Source: Lacinutrix venerupis
Lineage (GTDB): Bacteria; Bacteroidota; Bacteroidia; Flavobacteriales; Flavobacteriaceae
Direction: 5' to 3'
Length of the DNA stretch: 64,000 nt
NCBI RefSeq assembly: GCF_003663945.1
Contig: NZ_RCCH01000002.1
Location: 124,001-188,000, forward strand
Each line of letters starts with the position of its first letter. Position 1 is the stretch's first letter. Position numbers and translations under genes: made by a program. Under the pieces are notes generated by a model that was given only the letters and a program-made list of their open reading frames with translations, was not told the origin of the DNA and ran no database searches. Positions 52,043 through 62,481 of this stretch are shown piece after piece.

Positions 52043-54568
52043 TTATTTCTTTTTTACAGTGGTTTTTTTCTTTGTAGCAGTTTTCTTTTTTGCTGCTGGT
52101 TTCTTTCTAACCTTTTTTTTAGGTGCGTTTTTCTCTATTATCCCTTTAACTTCTTCTAAGGTTAGAGCTGGAGCATCAGTTGTTTTAGGTAATTCAATTT
52201 TTACTTTTCCTTGAATTATATTAAATCTTCCCCAACGTGCCTTTTCTACACGAATACCTTCTTCTTCCCAATTATGAATTACTTTATCAATTTCTTTTTG
52301 AATCTTTGCTTCTATTAATTCTACAATATCTTCATCTGATAAGTTATCCCAATCGTATTTTTTATTGACATTTATAAACATATTGTTCCATTTTATAAAT
52401 GGCCCAAAACGTCCTTTTCCTTTTTGCACAGGCAAATCCTTATACATATATATAGGTGCATCTGCTTTTTCTTTTTCCTTAATTAGTTCTATCGCTTGAT
52501 CTAATTCAACTTCTAAAGGATCGCTTCCCTTTGGCAACGACACGTATGCTCCACCAAACTTTACATATGGTCCAAAACGACCATTATTTACTTCTACAGA
52601 CTCTCCTTTATATGTTCCCAAAGTTTTAGGAAGTTTGAATAAGTCCATAGCCTCTTCAAAGGTAATACTTGCTAACTGCTGATCTGGAGCTAAACTAGCG
52701 TAAGTAGGATCTTCATCATCGTCTACAGTTCCCATTTGTACCATAGGACCAAATTTACCTAAACGTACACTTACTCGTTTTCCAGATTTAGGATCTTCTC
52801 CTAAAATACGTTCTCCAGATTCTCTTTCTGCATTTTCTTGAACGTCAATTACTTTTGGATGAAAATCTTTGTAAAAAGATTTCATTACTTTTTTCCAATC
52901 TGCTTTACCTTCTGCAATATCGTCAAACTGATTCTCTACATTTGCTGTAAAACTATAGTCTAAAATACTTTCGAAATGATTGACCAAAAAGTTTGTTACA
53001 ATAATACCGATATCTGTTGGAACTAATTTCCCTTTATCTGACCCAACTTTTTCTGTTAGTAGATTATCATTTATTTTACCTTCCTCAAGAACTAATTGCG
53101 TATAATTACGCTCTATACCTTCTACAGTACCTTTTTCTACATAGTTTCTATTTTGTATTGTAGATATTGTTGGCGCATAAGTAGATGGACGACCAATACC
53201 AAGTTCTTCTAACTTTTTAACTAAGGATGCCTCTGTAAATCTATATGGTGCTCTTGTGTAACGCTCTGTTGCAGTAATATTTTTATTTAAAAGTACTTCA
53301 TTTACTTTCATTGCTGGCAACATACCTTCTTGTTGTTCTAAATCTTCATCGTCTGTACCTTCTAAATACACCTTTAAAAATCCATCAAAAGTAATTACCT
53401 CTCCATTTGCAGTAAATGTTTGTTTATGTGATGCTGCATTAATTTTAACATTGGTACGCTCTAATTTTGCTTCACTCATTTGCGAAGCTATAGAACGTTT
53501 CCAAATTAACTCATATAATCTTGTTTGATCATAGTCTAAACCTGCAGAGTGTACTGCAAAGTTTGTAGGCCTAATCGCTTCGTGAGCTTCTTGTGCGTTT
53601 TTAGATTTCCCTTTATAATCACGCTCTTTTGCATATTCTTTTCCGTAAGCATCAATAATCTCTTTTGCTGCTCCTTTTTTTGCTTCATCAGATAGGTTTA
53701 CACTATCTGTTCTCATATAAGTAATTAAACCGGCTTCGTATAAACGTTGTGCCATGGTCATGGTTTTACTTACAGAAAAATATAATTTACGTGACGCTTC
53801 TTGCTGTAATGTTGATGTTGTAAATGGTGCTGAAGGCGATTTTTTAGCTGGTTTTTTTTCTAGATCTGAAACCTTAAATGTTGTATTTGCATTTTTTTCT
53901 AAAAAGGCTAATGCTTCTTTTTTAGTTTTTATTGCTTTTGGCAATTTAGCTTTAAACGACTGCCCTTCTTCATTAGAAAACTCTGCATCAATTCTATAAG
54001 ATGCTTCTGGTTTAAATTCATTAATTTCTTGTTCGCGCTCTACAATTAATCTAACTGAAACCGATTGCACTCGACCTGCAGACAAACCTCCTTTTACTTT
54101 TCTCCACAATACCGGAGACAGCTCGTAACCTACAATTCTATCTAATACACGACGCGCTTGTTGAGCATCTACTAAATCGTAATCTATTTGTCTTGGGTTC
54201 TCAACTGCTTTTTGGATTGCAGATTTTGTAATTTCATGAAAAACAATACGTCTTGTTTTTTTCTTATCTAAATTTAATGACTCGGCTAAATGCCAAGCAA
54301 TAGCTTCTCCTTCTCGATCCTCATCACTAGCCAACCAAACCATTTCTGCTTTATTTGCTAATTCTTTTAGTTTTTTTACAACTGCTTTTTTGTCTGAGGA
54401 TACTTGGTATTTTGGATCAAAATCACCTTCTACATCTACTCCTAATTCTTTGGAAGGTAAATCGGAAATATGCCCATAACTCGATTCTACCTTAAAGTCC
54501 TTTCCAAGAAATTTTTCGATTGTTTTTGCTTTCGCAGGTGACTCAACTATTACTAAATTCTTCGCCAT
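52043..54568 (-). CDS. topA: DNA topoisomerase I
   Basis: 841 residues from the ATG at 54568 (MAKNLVIVESPAKAKTIEKF); the longer frame lacks support. Toprim motifs: VESPAKAKTIEKFLG and SDEDREGEAIAWHLAE. The active-site tyrosine is in GLITYMRTDSVNLS. The C-terminal region holds several Topo_C-type repeats (GRFGPYVKFGGAYVSLPKGS, GRFGPFIKWNNMFINV) and a lysine-rich tail (PKKKVRKKPAAKKKTATKKK), as usual in Bacteroidota. The enzyme relaxes negative supercoils through a 5'-phosphotyrosine. Confidence 0.97.
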   Translation of the reverse strand: MAKNLVIVESPAKAKTIEKFLGKDFKVESSYGHISDLPSKELGVDVEGDFDPKYQVSSDKKAVVKKLKELANKAEMVWLASDEDREGEAIAWHLAESLNLDKKKTRRIVFHEITKSAIQKAVENPRQIDYDLVDAQQARRVLDRIVGYELSPVLWRKVKGGLSAGRVQSVSVRLIVEREQEINEFKPEASYRIDAEFSNEEGQSFKAKLPKAIKTKKEALAFLEKNANTTFKVSDLEKKPAKKSPSAPFTTSTLQQEASRKLYFSVSKTMTMAQRLYEAGLITYMRTDSVNLSDEAKKGAAKEIIDAYGKEYAKERDYKGKSKNAQEAHEAIRPTNFAVHSAGLDYDQTRLYELIWKRSIASQMSEAKLERTNVKINAASHKQTFTANGEVITFDGFLKVYLEGTDDEDLEQQEGMLPAMKVNEVLLNKNITATERYTRAPYRFTEASLVKKLEELGIGRPSTYAPTISTIQNRNYVEKGTVEGIERNYTQLVLEEGKINDNLLTEKVGSDKGKLVPTDIGIIVTNFLVNHFESILDYSFTANVENQFDDIAEGKADWKKVMKSFYKDFHPKVIDVQENAERESGERILGEDPKSGKRVSVRLGKFGPMVQMGTVDDDEDPTYASLAPDQQLASITFEEAMDLFKLPKTLGTYKGESVEVNNGRFGPYVKFGGAYVSLPKGSDPLEVELDQAIELIKEKEKADAPIYMYKDLPVQKGKGRFGPFIKWNNMFINVNKKYDWDNLSDEDIVELIEAKIQKEIDKVIHNWEEEGIRVEKARWGRFNIIQGKVKIELPKTTDAPALTLEEVKGIIEKNAPKKKVRKKPAAKKKTATKKKTTVKKK

Positions 54569-54587
54569 TCTTACGTTTTTAAGGTTA

Positions 54588-54595
54588 CAAATGTA
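54588..54595 (-). promoter_or_regulatory. -7 box of topA
   Basis: On the minus strand TACATTTG fits TAnnTTTG, 20 bases before the topA ATG at 54568. A -33 TTG is not clear. Confidence 0.45.
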
Positions 54596-54799
54596 TATCA
54601 AAAAAAATATATGAACCTAATTTATATTAAAATCTATTAAATTTTAAGATTTTTTTCTTTGATAATATTTAAAAAAAGAACTTTTGTTGCATTAATTTTA
54701 ATCATCCTTATTTAAGCATTAACACCGTTTAAATTCTCCTTAATATATACCAATAAAATCACCGAGTAATTCTTATTAAAAAATTAACACACTGTCAGA

Positions 54800-54830
54800 T
54801 TGTCATAAATCTTAAAATACCGTATCTTTG
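54800..54830 (+). promoter_or_regulatory. Promoter of the miaB transcript
   Basis: TTG (54800-54802), a 20-base spacer and TATCTTTG (54823-54830): the Bacteroidota -33/-7 pattern with standard spacing. It shows that the TTG at 54839 lies at about the transcription start, supporting the ATG at 54887 for miaB. Confidence 0.72.
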
Positions 54831-54886
54831 CATACTTATTGTATCGGATAAAAAAGATAAGATTTTCGTTTTTACGAGAAATAAAT

Positions 54887-56332
54887 ATGGAAAAAATAAT
54901 AGACGAAAGTAAACAAGGAGATGCTTTAATTTTAGAGCAGAAGAAACAAAATTCTAAAAAGCTTTATATTGAAAGCTATGGCTGTGCTATGAATTTTAGC
55001 GACAGTGAAATTGTTGCGTCTGTTTTAAACGATCAAGGTTATAATACTACAGACAAACTTGAAGACGCCGATTTAGTTTTAGTAAACACCTGCTCTATTA
55101 GAGACAAAGCAGAACAAACTGTTAGAAAACGTCTTGAAAAATACAATGCTGTAAAGCGTACTAATCCAAAAATGAAAGTTGGTGTATTAGGCTGTATGGC
55201 AGAACGTTTAAAAAGTAAATTTCTGGAAGAAGAAAAGATTGTAGATCTTGTTGTTGGACCAGATGCTTATAAAGATTTGCCAAACTTATTAGCAGAAGTT
55301 GAAGATGGACATGACGCCATAAATGTTATTTTATCTAAAGACGAAACTTATGGTGATATTTCTCCTGTGCGTTTAAACACTAATGGTGTAAGTGCATTAG
55401 TTTCTATAACTCGTGGTTGCGATAATATGTGTACCTTTTGTGTAGTACCGTTTACTCGTGGTAGAGAACGTAGTAGAGACCCACAAAGTATTATTGAAGA
55501 AATTAACGATCTTTGGAACAAAGGCTACAAAGAAATTACTTTACTTGGGCAAAATGTAGACAGCTATCTTTGGTATGGTGGCGGACTTAAAAAAGATTTT
55601 GCTAAAGCTACTGAAATGCAGAAAGCTACAGCTGTAGATTTTTCAAAGCTATTACAAATTTGTGCAGAAGCACAACCAAAAATGCGAATTCGTTTCTCTA
55701 CTTCTAATCCTCAAGACATGAGTTTAGATGTTATTGAAACCATGGCGAAATACGATAATATATGTAAGCATATTCATTTACCAGTACAAAGTGGAAGCAA
55801 TCGTATTTTAAAAGAAATGAATCGCTTACATACACGTGAAGAATATTTTACTTTAATAGATAATATTAAGCGTATTCTTCCTGATTGTTCTATTAGCCAA
55901 GATATGATTGCTGGTTTCCCAACCGAAACCGAACAAGATCACCAAGATACCTTAAGCTTAATGGAGTATGTTAAATATAATTTTGGTTATATGTATATGT
56001 ATTCTGAACGTCCTGGCACATTAGCAGAAAGAAAACTAGATGACGATGTACCAGAAGCCACCAAAAAAAGACGTCTTGCAGAAATTGTTCAATTACAGCG
56101 CGAACATGGAGAAATTCAAATTAAAAAATATTTAAACAAAGAAGTTGAAGTTTTAATTGAGCGAGAGTCTAAAAAATCTAACGCACAATGGTCCGGAAAA
56201 ACTTCACAAAATATTGTTGCTGTATTTCCTAAGGAAAATTATAAAGTGGGAGATTTAGTAAAGGTTAAAGTTTTAGATTGTACAACCGCTACTTTAATAG
56301 GAGAAGCCGTAGGCTATTCGCAAAACAATTAA
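54887..56332 (+). CDS. miaB: MiaB, tRNA methylthiotransferase
   Basis: 481 residues from the ATG at 54887. The N-terminal [4Fe-4S] cysteines are in YGCAMNFSDSE, NTCSIRDKA and LGCMAERLKS; the radical-SAM CxxxCxxC lies in RGCDNMCTFCVVPFTRGRER; a TRAM domain closes the protein (EVEVLIERESKKSNAQWSG). It adds a 2-methylthio group to N6-isopentenyladenosine at position 37 of tRNAs reading UNN codons. First gene of a likely run with the sigma-54 activator, lptE, secG and groESL. Confidence 0.96.
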   Translation: MEKIIDESKQGDALILEQKKQNSKKLYIESYGCAMNFSDSEIVASVLNDQGYNTTDKLEDADLVLVNTCSIRDKAEQTVRKRLEKYNAVKRTNPKMKVGVLGCMAERLKSKFLEEEKIVDLVVGPDAYKDLPNLLAEVEDGHDAINVILSKDETYGDISPVRLNTNGVSALVSITRGCDNMCTFCVVPFTRGRERSRDPQSIIEEINDLWNKGYKEITLLGQNVDSYLWYGGGLKKDFAKATEMQKATAVDFSKLLQICAEAQPKMRIRFSTSNPQDMSLDVIETMAKYDNICKHIHLPVQSGSNRILKEMNRLHTREEYFTLIDNIKRILPDCSISQDMIAGFPTETEQDHQDTLSLMEYVKYNFGYMYMYSERPGTLAERKLDDDVPEATKKRRLAEIVQLQREHGEIQIKKYLNKEVEVLIERESKKSNAQWSGKTSQNIVAVFPKENYKVGDLVKVKVLDCTTATLIGEAVGYSQNN

Positions 56333-56339
56333 CGTAATT

Positions 56340-56816
56340 ATGAATAAAATCGCTATCTTATTTTTAGGATTTGTATTTTTATTTACAACTAGTTATGCTC
56401 AATTAAAAATAGAGCTAAATAAAGTGTATTCTAGCTCATTCTTAATTAACAATAATATAAAAGTTAAAACATTAGCTTCTAACCTTTCATTTAACTCAAA
56501 AAAATTAATAACACTTTTAAATAAAGAATTTGGTGTTTTTAATGAAGCTGCAAAAGTAGATTTAGGCACAATATATTTATGGGAAAATATAAATATTAAA
56601 AAAGTAAATACTAAAAACTGTTCCTTAATTGTAAACGAAGCATCATATAGCGAAGGCGGTGAAAATATAGATGGTAAAATTACGCATACAAAAATACCAA
56701 CTATAAATGTTTATATTTTAGATGAGGATAGAAATAACATTTTAGATTTTGACAGTAAAAAAACTAAAATGGAGAAATTTTTAAAGAAACTCATTAATAA
56801 AGCAAGTAAAAACTAA
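56340..56816 (+). CDS. Small exported protein of unknown function
   Basis: 158 residues with signal peptide MNKIAILFLGFVFLFTTSYA. The mature part is lysine/asparagine-rich with one cysteine (KNCSLIVNEASYSEGGENID) and a helical C-terminus (DSKKTKMEKFLKKLINKASK). I do not recognise the family. It is inserted between miaB (7 bases upstream) and the sigma-54 activator, in a run otherwise made of core genes. Confidence 0.65.
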   Translation: MNKIAILFLGFVFLFTTSYAQLKIELNKVYSSSFLINNNIKVKTLASNLSFNSKKLITLLNKEFGVFNEAAKVDLGTIYLWENINIKKVNTKNCSLIVNEASYSEGGENIDGKITHTKIPTINVYILDEDRNNILDFDSKKTKMEKFLKKLINKASKN

Positions 56817-56850
56817 TTTAAAAAGATTCCCATTTAAATGGGTTATTAAT

Positions 56851-58107
56851 ATGGAATCAATACAAGCTACAAAACAACGTTTCGGGATTATTGGAAATAG
56901 CGCTACTTTAAATCGTGCTATTGAAAAGGCAATCCAGGTATCACCAACAGATATTTCTGTTTTGGTTACAGGAGAAAGTGGTGTTGGAAAAGAAAGCATT
57001 CCAAAAATAATACACCAACTTTCACATAGAAAGCACAATAAATATATTGCTGTAAACTGTGGCGCAATACCAGAAGGCACAATAGACAGCGAACTTTTTG
57101 GTCATGAAAAAGGTGCTTTTACAGGAGCAACCTCTACAAGATCTGGTTACTTTGAAGTTGCCGACGGTGGAACAATTTTTTTAGATGAAGTTGGAGAATT
57201 ACCCTTAACAACACAAGTAAGATTACTTCGTGTTCTGGAAAACGGAGAGTTTATAAAAGTAGGTTCTAGTAAAGTACAAAAAACCAATGTAAGAATAGTA
57301 GCTGCAACAAATGTTAATATGTTTGAAGCTATTAAAAAAGAAAAATTTCGTGAAGATTTATATTACAGACTAAGCACTGTAGAAATTAATTTACCTCCAT
57401 TACGAGAGCGCCAAGAAGACATCCATTTATTATTTAGAAAATTTGCTAGTGATTTTGCATTAAAATATAAAATGCCTACAATAAAATTATCAGACGATGC
57501 AATTCAAATTCTACTAAAATTTCGTTGGAGTGGTAATATTAGGCAATTACGTAATGTAGCAGAACAAGTATCTGTTTTAGAACAAAATAGAGCCATTTCT
57601 GCCGAAACTTTAAGGAGTTATTTACCATCTGGAAGCTCTAACTTACCTGCTGTAATTAATAAAACAAAATCTGAAAGTGATTTTAGTAGTGAGCGCGAAA
57701 TTCTCTACAAAGTATTGTTTGATATGAAAGCCGATTTAAATGATTTAAAGAAGCTTACCATGGAATTAATGAAAAGCGGAAATGCCAAAGACGTTCAAAA
57801 AGACAACGAAGGCTTAATTGAAAAAATTTACGGCGATAATAATACCGAAGAAAGTTTAGACGACTTACAAGTATTAGCAATACCACAAGAAGTAAAAAAA
57901 GAACAAACGTACAAGGCTGAAACTGAAGACAAATATCATTTCGCAGAAGAAATTGAGGAGGAAGAAACTTTATCTCTACATGATAAAGAATTAGAATTAA
58001 TTAAAAAATCTTTAGAAAGACACGGTGGAAAACGCAAGTTAGCTGCAGAAGAATTAGGCATAAGCGAACGAACGCTTTATAGAAAAATTAAACAATTTGA
58101 TCTTTAA
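56851..58107 (+). CDS. Sigma-54-type AAA+ activator without receiver domain
   Basis: 418 residues. The AAA+ domain begins close to the start: Walker A VLVTGESGVGKESI, the GAFTGAT loop that contacts sigma-54 (ELFGHEKGAFTGATSTRSGY), Walker B GGTIFLDEVGELPL, and the arginine-rich FREDLYYRLSTVEINLPPLR. A Fis-type helix-turn-helix ends the chain (RKLAAEELGISERTLYRKIK). There is no N-terminal receiver, PAS or GAF sensor, so activity is presumably set by level or by partners. It is embedded in a housekeeping block next to lptE and secG. Confidence 0.93.
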   Translation: MESIQATKQRFGIIGNSATLNRAIEKAIQVSPTDISVLVTGESGVGKESIPKIIHQLSHRKHNKYIAVNCGAIPEGTIDSELFGHEKGAFTGATSTRSGYFEVADGGTIFLDEVGELPLTTQVRLLRVLENGEFIKVGSSKVQKTNVRIVAATNVNMFEAIKKEKFREDLYYRLSTVEINLPPLRERQEDIHLLFRKFASDFALKYKMPTIKLSDDAIQILLKFRWSGNIRQLRNVAEQVSVLEQNRAISAETLRSYLPSGSSNLPAVINKTKSESDFSSEREILYKVLFDMKADLNDLKKLTMELMKSGNAKDVQKDNEGLIEKIYGDNNTEESLDDLQVLAIPQEVKKEQTYKAETEDKYHFAEEIEEEETLSLHDKELELIKKSLERHGGKRKLAAEELGISERTLYRKIKQFDL

Positions 58108-58153
58108 ATTTTCGTTATTACAAATAGCCTTTTCTTATAAACTTAATACAAAT

Positions 58154-58663
58154 ATGAAATACATAAAACACGCTCTATTACTATTAACAATATCACTTAC
58201 GTTTTTTAGTTGTGGTTTTTATTCTTTTTCTGGAACTAACATTCAAGATAATGTAAAATCTTTTCAGGTTAATTATTTTCAAAATACAGCTGCACAAGTA
58301 GAACCTGGAATTGATAGAGATTTCACCATTGCCTTACAAGACTTAATAGTAAACCAAACTAATTTAGAACTTGTTAACTCTAATGGAGATTTAGTTTACG
58401 AAGGAGAAATTACAGAGTATCGTATTTCACCAACTACAGCAACTGCAGATAATACAGCCGCACAAAACAGACTATCTGTAAGCGTACGAGTTCGTTTTTA
58501 TAATAAAAAAGCAGAAGATGATGATTTTGAACAAACTTTTTCTTTCTTTTACGATTACGCAGGAAGCTCCCTACTTACAGGAAGCATAAAAGACACAGCA
58601 TTAGAAGAAATTTTTGAACGTATTACTCAAGATATATTTAATGCATCTTTAGCTAAGTGGTAA
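58154..58663 (+). CDS. lptE: LptE-like outer-membrane lipoprotein
   Basis: 169 residues from the ATG at 58154 (MKYIKHALLLLTISLTFFSC), with the lipobox FFSC at the signal end; the longer frame overlaps the previous gene and hides the signal. The body reads GFYSFSGTNIQDNVKSFQVN and RLSVSVRVRFYNKKAEDDDF, as in the LptE family. LptE plugs the LptD barrel and helps insert lipopolysaccharide. It follows the sigma-54 activator by 46 bases and precedes the TPR-like gene by 3. Confidence 0.87.
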   Translation: MKYIKHALLLLTISLTFFSCGFYSFSGTNIQDNVKSFQVNYFQNTAAQVEPGIDRDFTIALQDLIVNQTNLELVNSNGDLVYEGEITEYRISPTTATADNTAAQNRLSVSVRVRFYNKKAEDDDFEQTFSFFYDYAGSSLLTGSIKDTALEEIFERITQDIFNASLAKW

Positions 58664-58666
58664 AAA

Positions 58667-59578
58667 ATGAATCAGACAACGTTTTTAAATATAATTAAAT
58701 CGCCTCAGAATATTAATAAGGAAACAACTACAGATTTAGAAAATGTTGTAGATAATTTCCCTTATTTTCAATCTGCAAGAGCATTACATTTAAAAGGATT
58801 AAAAAACGCCGAAAGTTTTAAATACAATAATGCTTTAAAAAAAACAGCCGCCTACACCACAGACAGAAGTATTTTATTCGATTTTATTACCTCTAAAACA
58901 TTTACACAAAATGAAGTGTCTCAATTCATAAAACAAAACACTTCAAATTTATTAGACATAAAAGTTCAAGCCGAAGATATTTCGGTTCAAAAAAGCATTA
59001 CCATTGACAGTGCTTTAAAACAGCAAATTGAAGAGACCAAAAACATATTAAATCCAGATTTATTCGAGCCTAAAAGTGAAAGCACACAAACTTTAAACAT
59101 AAAAACTGAAGACACAAAAACGCCTGAAAACATTTTAAATATAGGTAAACCACTACAGTTTGAAAAAACTGAAACTCATTCCTTTAACGAGTGGTTAAGT
59201 TTAACACGTCTTACTCCTATAAATCGGGATATTGAATCAAATAAAAGCACTAATAAAGATACCGAGCCAAAGCAATCTGTTAAAGCACTTGCTAAAGCAA
59301 AAAAGTTTGATCTCATCGAAAAATTTATAGAAAAGAGTCCTAAATTGGCTGCAAAAAAAGTTGCTACTTCTAAAAAGAACATTGCTAAAGCACAAATGAT
59401 CCAGCCAGAAGCCTTAATGACAGAGACTTTAGCACGTATTTATCTTGAGCAAAAAAATTATAAAAAAGCAATTCAATCTTATAAAATATTAAGTTTGAAA
59501 TATCCAGAAAAAAGTGGTTTCTTTGCAGACCAAATTAAAGCAATAAAAGAATTACAAGAACAAAACAATAAAGAATAA
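58667..59578 (+). CDS. TPR-like protein of the lptE-secG block
   Basis: 303 residues without a signal peptide. The first ~100 residues contain NVVDNFPYFQSARALHLKGL, a segment typical of a Bacteroidota-specific family found beside secG. The middle is lysine/threonine-rich and probably disordered. The end is a TPR-like helical pair (MTETLARIYLEQKNYKKAIQ, SYKILSLKYPEKSGFF). Function unknown; its position between lptE and secG is a widely conserved arrangement in flavobacteria. Starts 3 bases after lptE and ends one base before secG. Confidence 0.75.
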   Translation: MNQTTFLNIIKSPQNINKETTTDLENVVDNFPYFQSARALHLKGLKNAESFKYNNALKKTAAYTTDRSILFDFITSKTFTQNEVSQFIKQNTSNLLDIKVQAEDISVQKSITIDSALKQQIEETKNILNPDLFEPKSESTQTLNIKTEDTKTPENILNIGKPLQFEKTETHSFNEWLSLTRLTPINRDIESNKSTNKDTEPKQSVKALAKAKKFDLIEKFIEKSPKLAAKKVATSKKNIAKAQMIQPEALMTETLARIYLEQKNYKKAIQSYKILSLKYPEKSGFFADQIKAIKELQEQNNKE

Positions 59579-59579
59579 C

Positions 59580-59924
59580 ATGTTTACAATATTATTAATT
59601 TTAATCGTAGTAGTAGCTTTTTTACTAATTGTAGTTATAATGGTACAAAACCCTAAAGGAGGTGGATTATCTTCTTCTTTTGGCGGAGGCGGAACTCAAC
59701 AATTAGGTGGTGTAAAGAAAACAACAGATTTCTTAGACAAAAGTACATGGACATTAGCTAGTATTTTAGTAGTGTTAATACTTGCATCAAGCTTAACAAT
59801 AACTCGTACAGGAGTTGGAGCAGAATCTAAAGCATTAGATCCTGACGCTATATCTACACCTGTTACACCAGCACCTGCGCCTGCTGTAGAAAATACAACT
59901 ACAAATGAAACTGATGGTGAATAA
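59580..59924 (+). CDS. secG: SecG, preprotein translocase subunit
   Basis: 114 residues with two membrane helices (ILLILIVVVAFLLIVVIMVQ and TLASILVVLILASSLTIT) separated by the glycine-rich loop NPKGGGLSSSFGGGGTQQLG that marks SecG. The tail is acidic and proline-rich, longer than in E. coli. SecG joins SecYE in the inner membrane and eases SecA-driven export. A terminator follows. Confidence 0.94.
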   Translation: MFTILLILIVVVAFLLIVVIMVQNPKGGGLSSSFGGGGTQQLGGVKKTTDFLDKSTWTLASILVVLILASSLTITRTGVGAESKALDPDAISTPVTPAPAPAVENTTTNETDGE

Positions 59925-59944
59925 TCACACCTAAATATAAAATT

Positions 59945-59977
59945 AAAAAATGCCAGCTATTAAGTTGGCATTTTTTG
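59945..59977 (+). terminator. Terminator after secG
   Basis: Stem TGCCAGCT / AGTTGGCA (one G-T pair) flanked by an A run and a T run. It separates the lptE-secG transcript from groES. Confidence 0.88.
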
Positions 59978-60011
59978 TTTTATCACTATCCTATTTTTAC
60001 AATCTGTAAGT

Positions 60012-60035
60012 TTGTCAGTTACCTGCTAATGGCAC
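60012..60035 (+). promoter_or_regulatory. Candidate heat-shock-type control site upstream of groES
   Basis: The region between the secG terminator and groES has no TAnnTTTG box and no CIRCE inverted repeat. It contains TTGTCAG (60012-60018) and TGGCAC (60030-60035), spaced 11 bases apart. This may be an alternative promoter or regulator site. The assignment is tentative. Confidence 0.25.
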
Positions 60036-60101
60036 ATTTTTAGTATAAAAATCACTATAAAAATAAACCATCTGTTTTTAAACAGAATAAATAAAATAAA
60101 T

Positions 60102-60380
60102 ATGAGTAAATTAAACATTAAACCACTAGCAGATCGTGTACTAGTAGAAGCACTTCCTGCCGAAACACAAACTGCTTCTGGATTATATATTCCAGATAGC
60201 GCACAAGAGAAACAACACAAAGGCACTGTAGTTGCAATTGGAAACGGAAAAAAAGACGAACCACTAACCGTTAAAGTAGGAGACACTGTTCTTTACGGAA
60301 AATATTCTGGCTCTGAAATTAAGTTAGACGGTGTAAACTATTTAATGATGCGAGAAGAAGATATAATGGCTATTATATAA
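60102..60380 (+). CDS. groES: GroES co-chaperonin
   Basis: 92 residues: [20 protein letters not shown], the mobile loop with [40 protein letters not shown] and the closing motif [13 protein letters not shown]. It caps the GroEL cavity during protein folding. groEL follows after 103 bases, with a small hairpin between. Confidence 0.97.
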   Translation: MSKLNIKPLADRVLVEALPAETQTASGLYIPDSAQEKQHKGTVVAIGNGKKDEPLTVKVGDTVLYGKYSGSEIKLDGVNYLMMREEDIMAII

Positions 60381-60385
60381 TTCCT

Positions 60386-60405
60386 ATTTCTGTAAACGCA
60401 GAAAT
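60386..60405 (+). other. Small hairpin between groES and groEL
   Basis: ATTTCTG (60386-60392) and CAGAAAT (60399-60405) pair perfectly around a 6-base loop. No T run follows, so it is more likely an mRNA processing or stability element than a terminator. Confidence 0.4.
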
Positions 60406-60459
60406 CTCATTATTTGTAAATAGATTATTAAATTAAAACAAAACAATTCTCAATTTTAA

Positions 60460-62121
<1,662 letters not shown>

Positions 62122-62186
62122 TGGCGAATCGCCATAGATAAACATCTCACTGATGTTTAACAAGAGTTAACTAAGTGAGGTAATAA

Positions 62187-62225
62187 AAAACGCTCTCAGA
62201 TTTATTTCTGAGAGCGTTTTCTTTT
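62187..62225. terminator. Terminator after groEL
   Basis: Stem AAAACGCTCTCAGA / TCTGAGAGCGTTTT, flanked by A and T runs; it can also end the minus-strand gene whose stop is at 62242. Confidence 0.92.
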
Positions 62226-62241
62226 AAAAAAATGATAATTT

Positions 62242-62481
62242 CTATTTTTTTTTAAATGTTTTTTTTATGAAGAAAATAATATATAATGTTAATTTCTTTA
62301 AAACAATATGTATAATAATTGCTAATAAAAAAAATACTAGAATATGTGGAAATTTCACACTAATAATATTAAAATACACAAAAATTATTGTAAGTACAAT
62401 TGGTGTAATTATAAAATCAAACTTATTTAAAAAAAAGACGATTTTTTTCATATTCGAAAAAGAAAAATTATTGAAAACCAT
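62242..62481 (-). CDS. Small membrane protein, possible immunity partner
   Basis: 79 residues from the ATG at 62481 (MVFNNFSFSNMKKIVFFLNK). Two or three hydrophobic helices (FIITPIVLTIIFVYFNIISV; HILVFFLLAIIIHIVL; then LYIIFFI) end in a lysine-rich tail (KKTFKKK). Its start overlaps the last 14 bases of the lipoprotein gene upstream, so translation is coupled. A tiny basic membrane protein directly after a bacteriocin-like gene is the usual form of an immunity gene; that role is inferred only from position. Confidence 0.55.
   Translation of the reverse strand: MVFNNFSFSNMKKIVFFLNKFDFIITPIVLTIIFVYFNIISVKFPHILVFFLLAIIIHIVLKKLTLYIIFFIKKTFKKK

Noticed and set aside
54839-54886. N-terminal extension of miaB from TTG at 54839
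   Set aside because: The extension lies right at the predicted transcription start and adds residues not expected in the family; the ATG at 54887 is preferred.
60030-60045. TGGCAC as a sigma-54 promoter for groES
   Set aside because: The -12 TTGC is missing at the required distance (TAGT is present), so only one half of the consensus matches.
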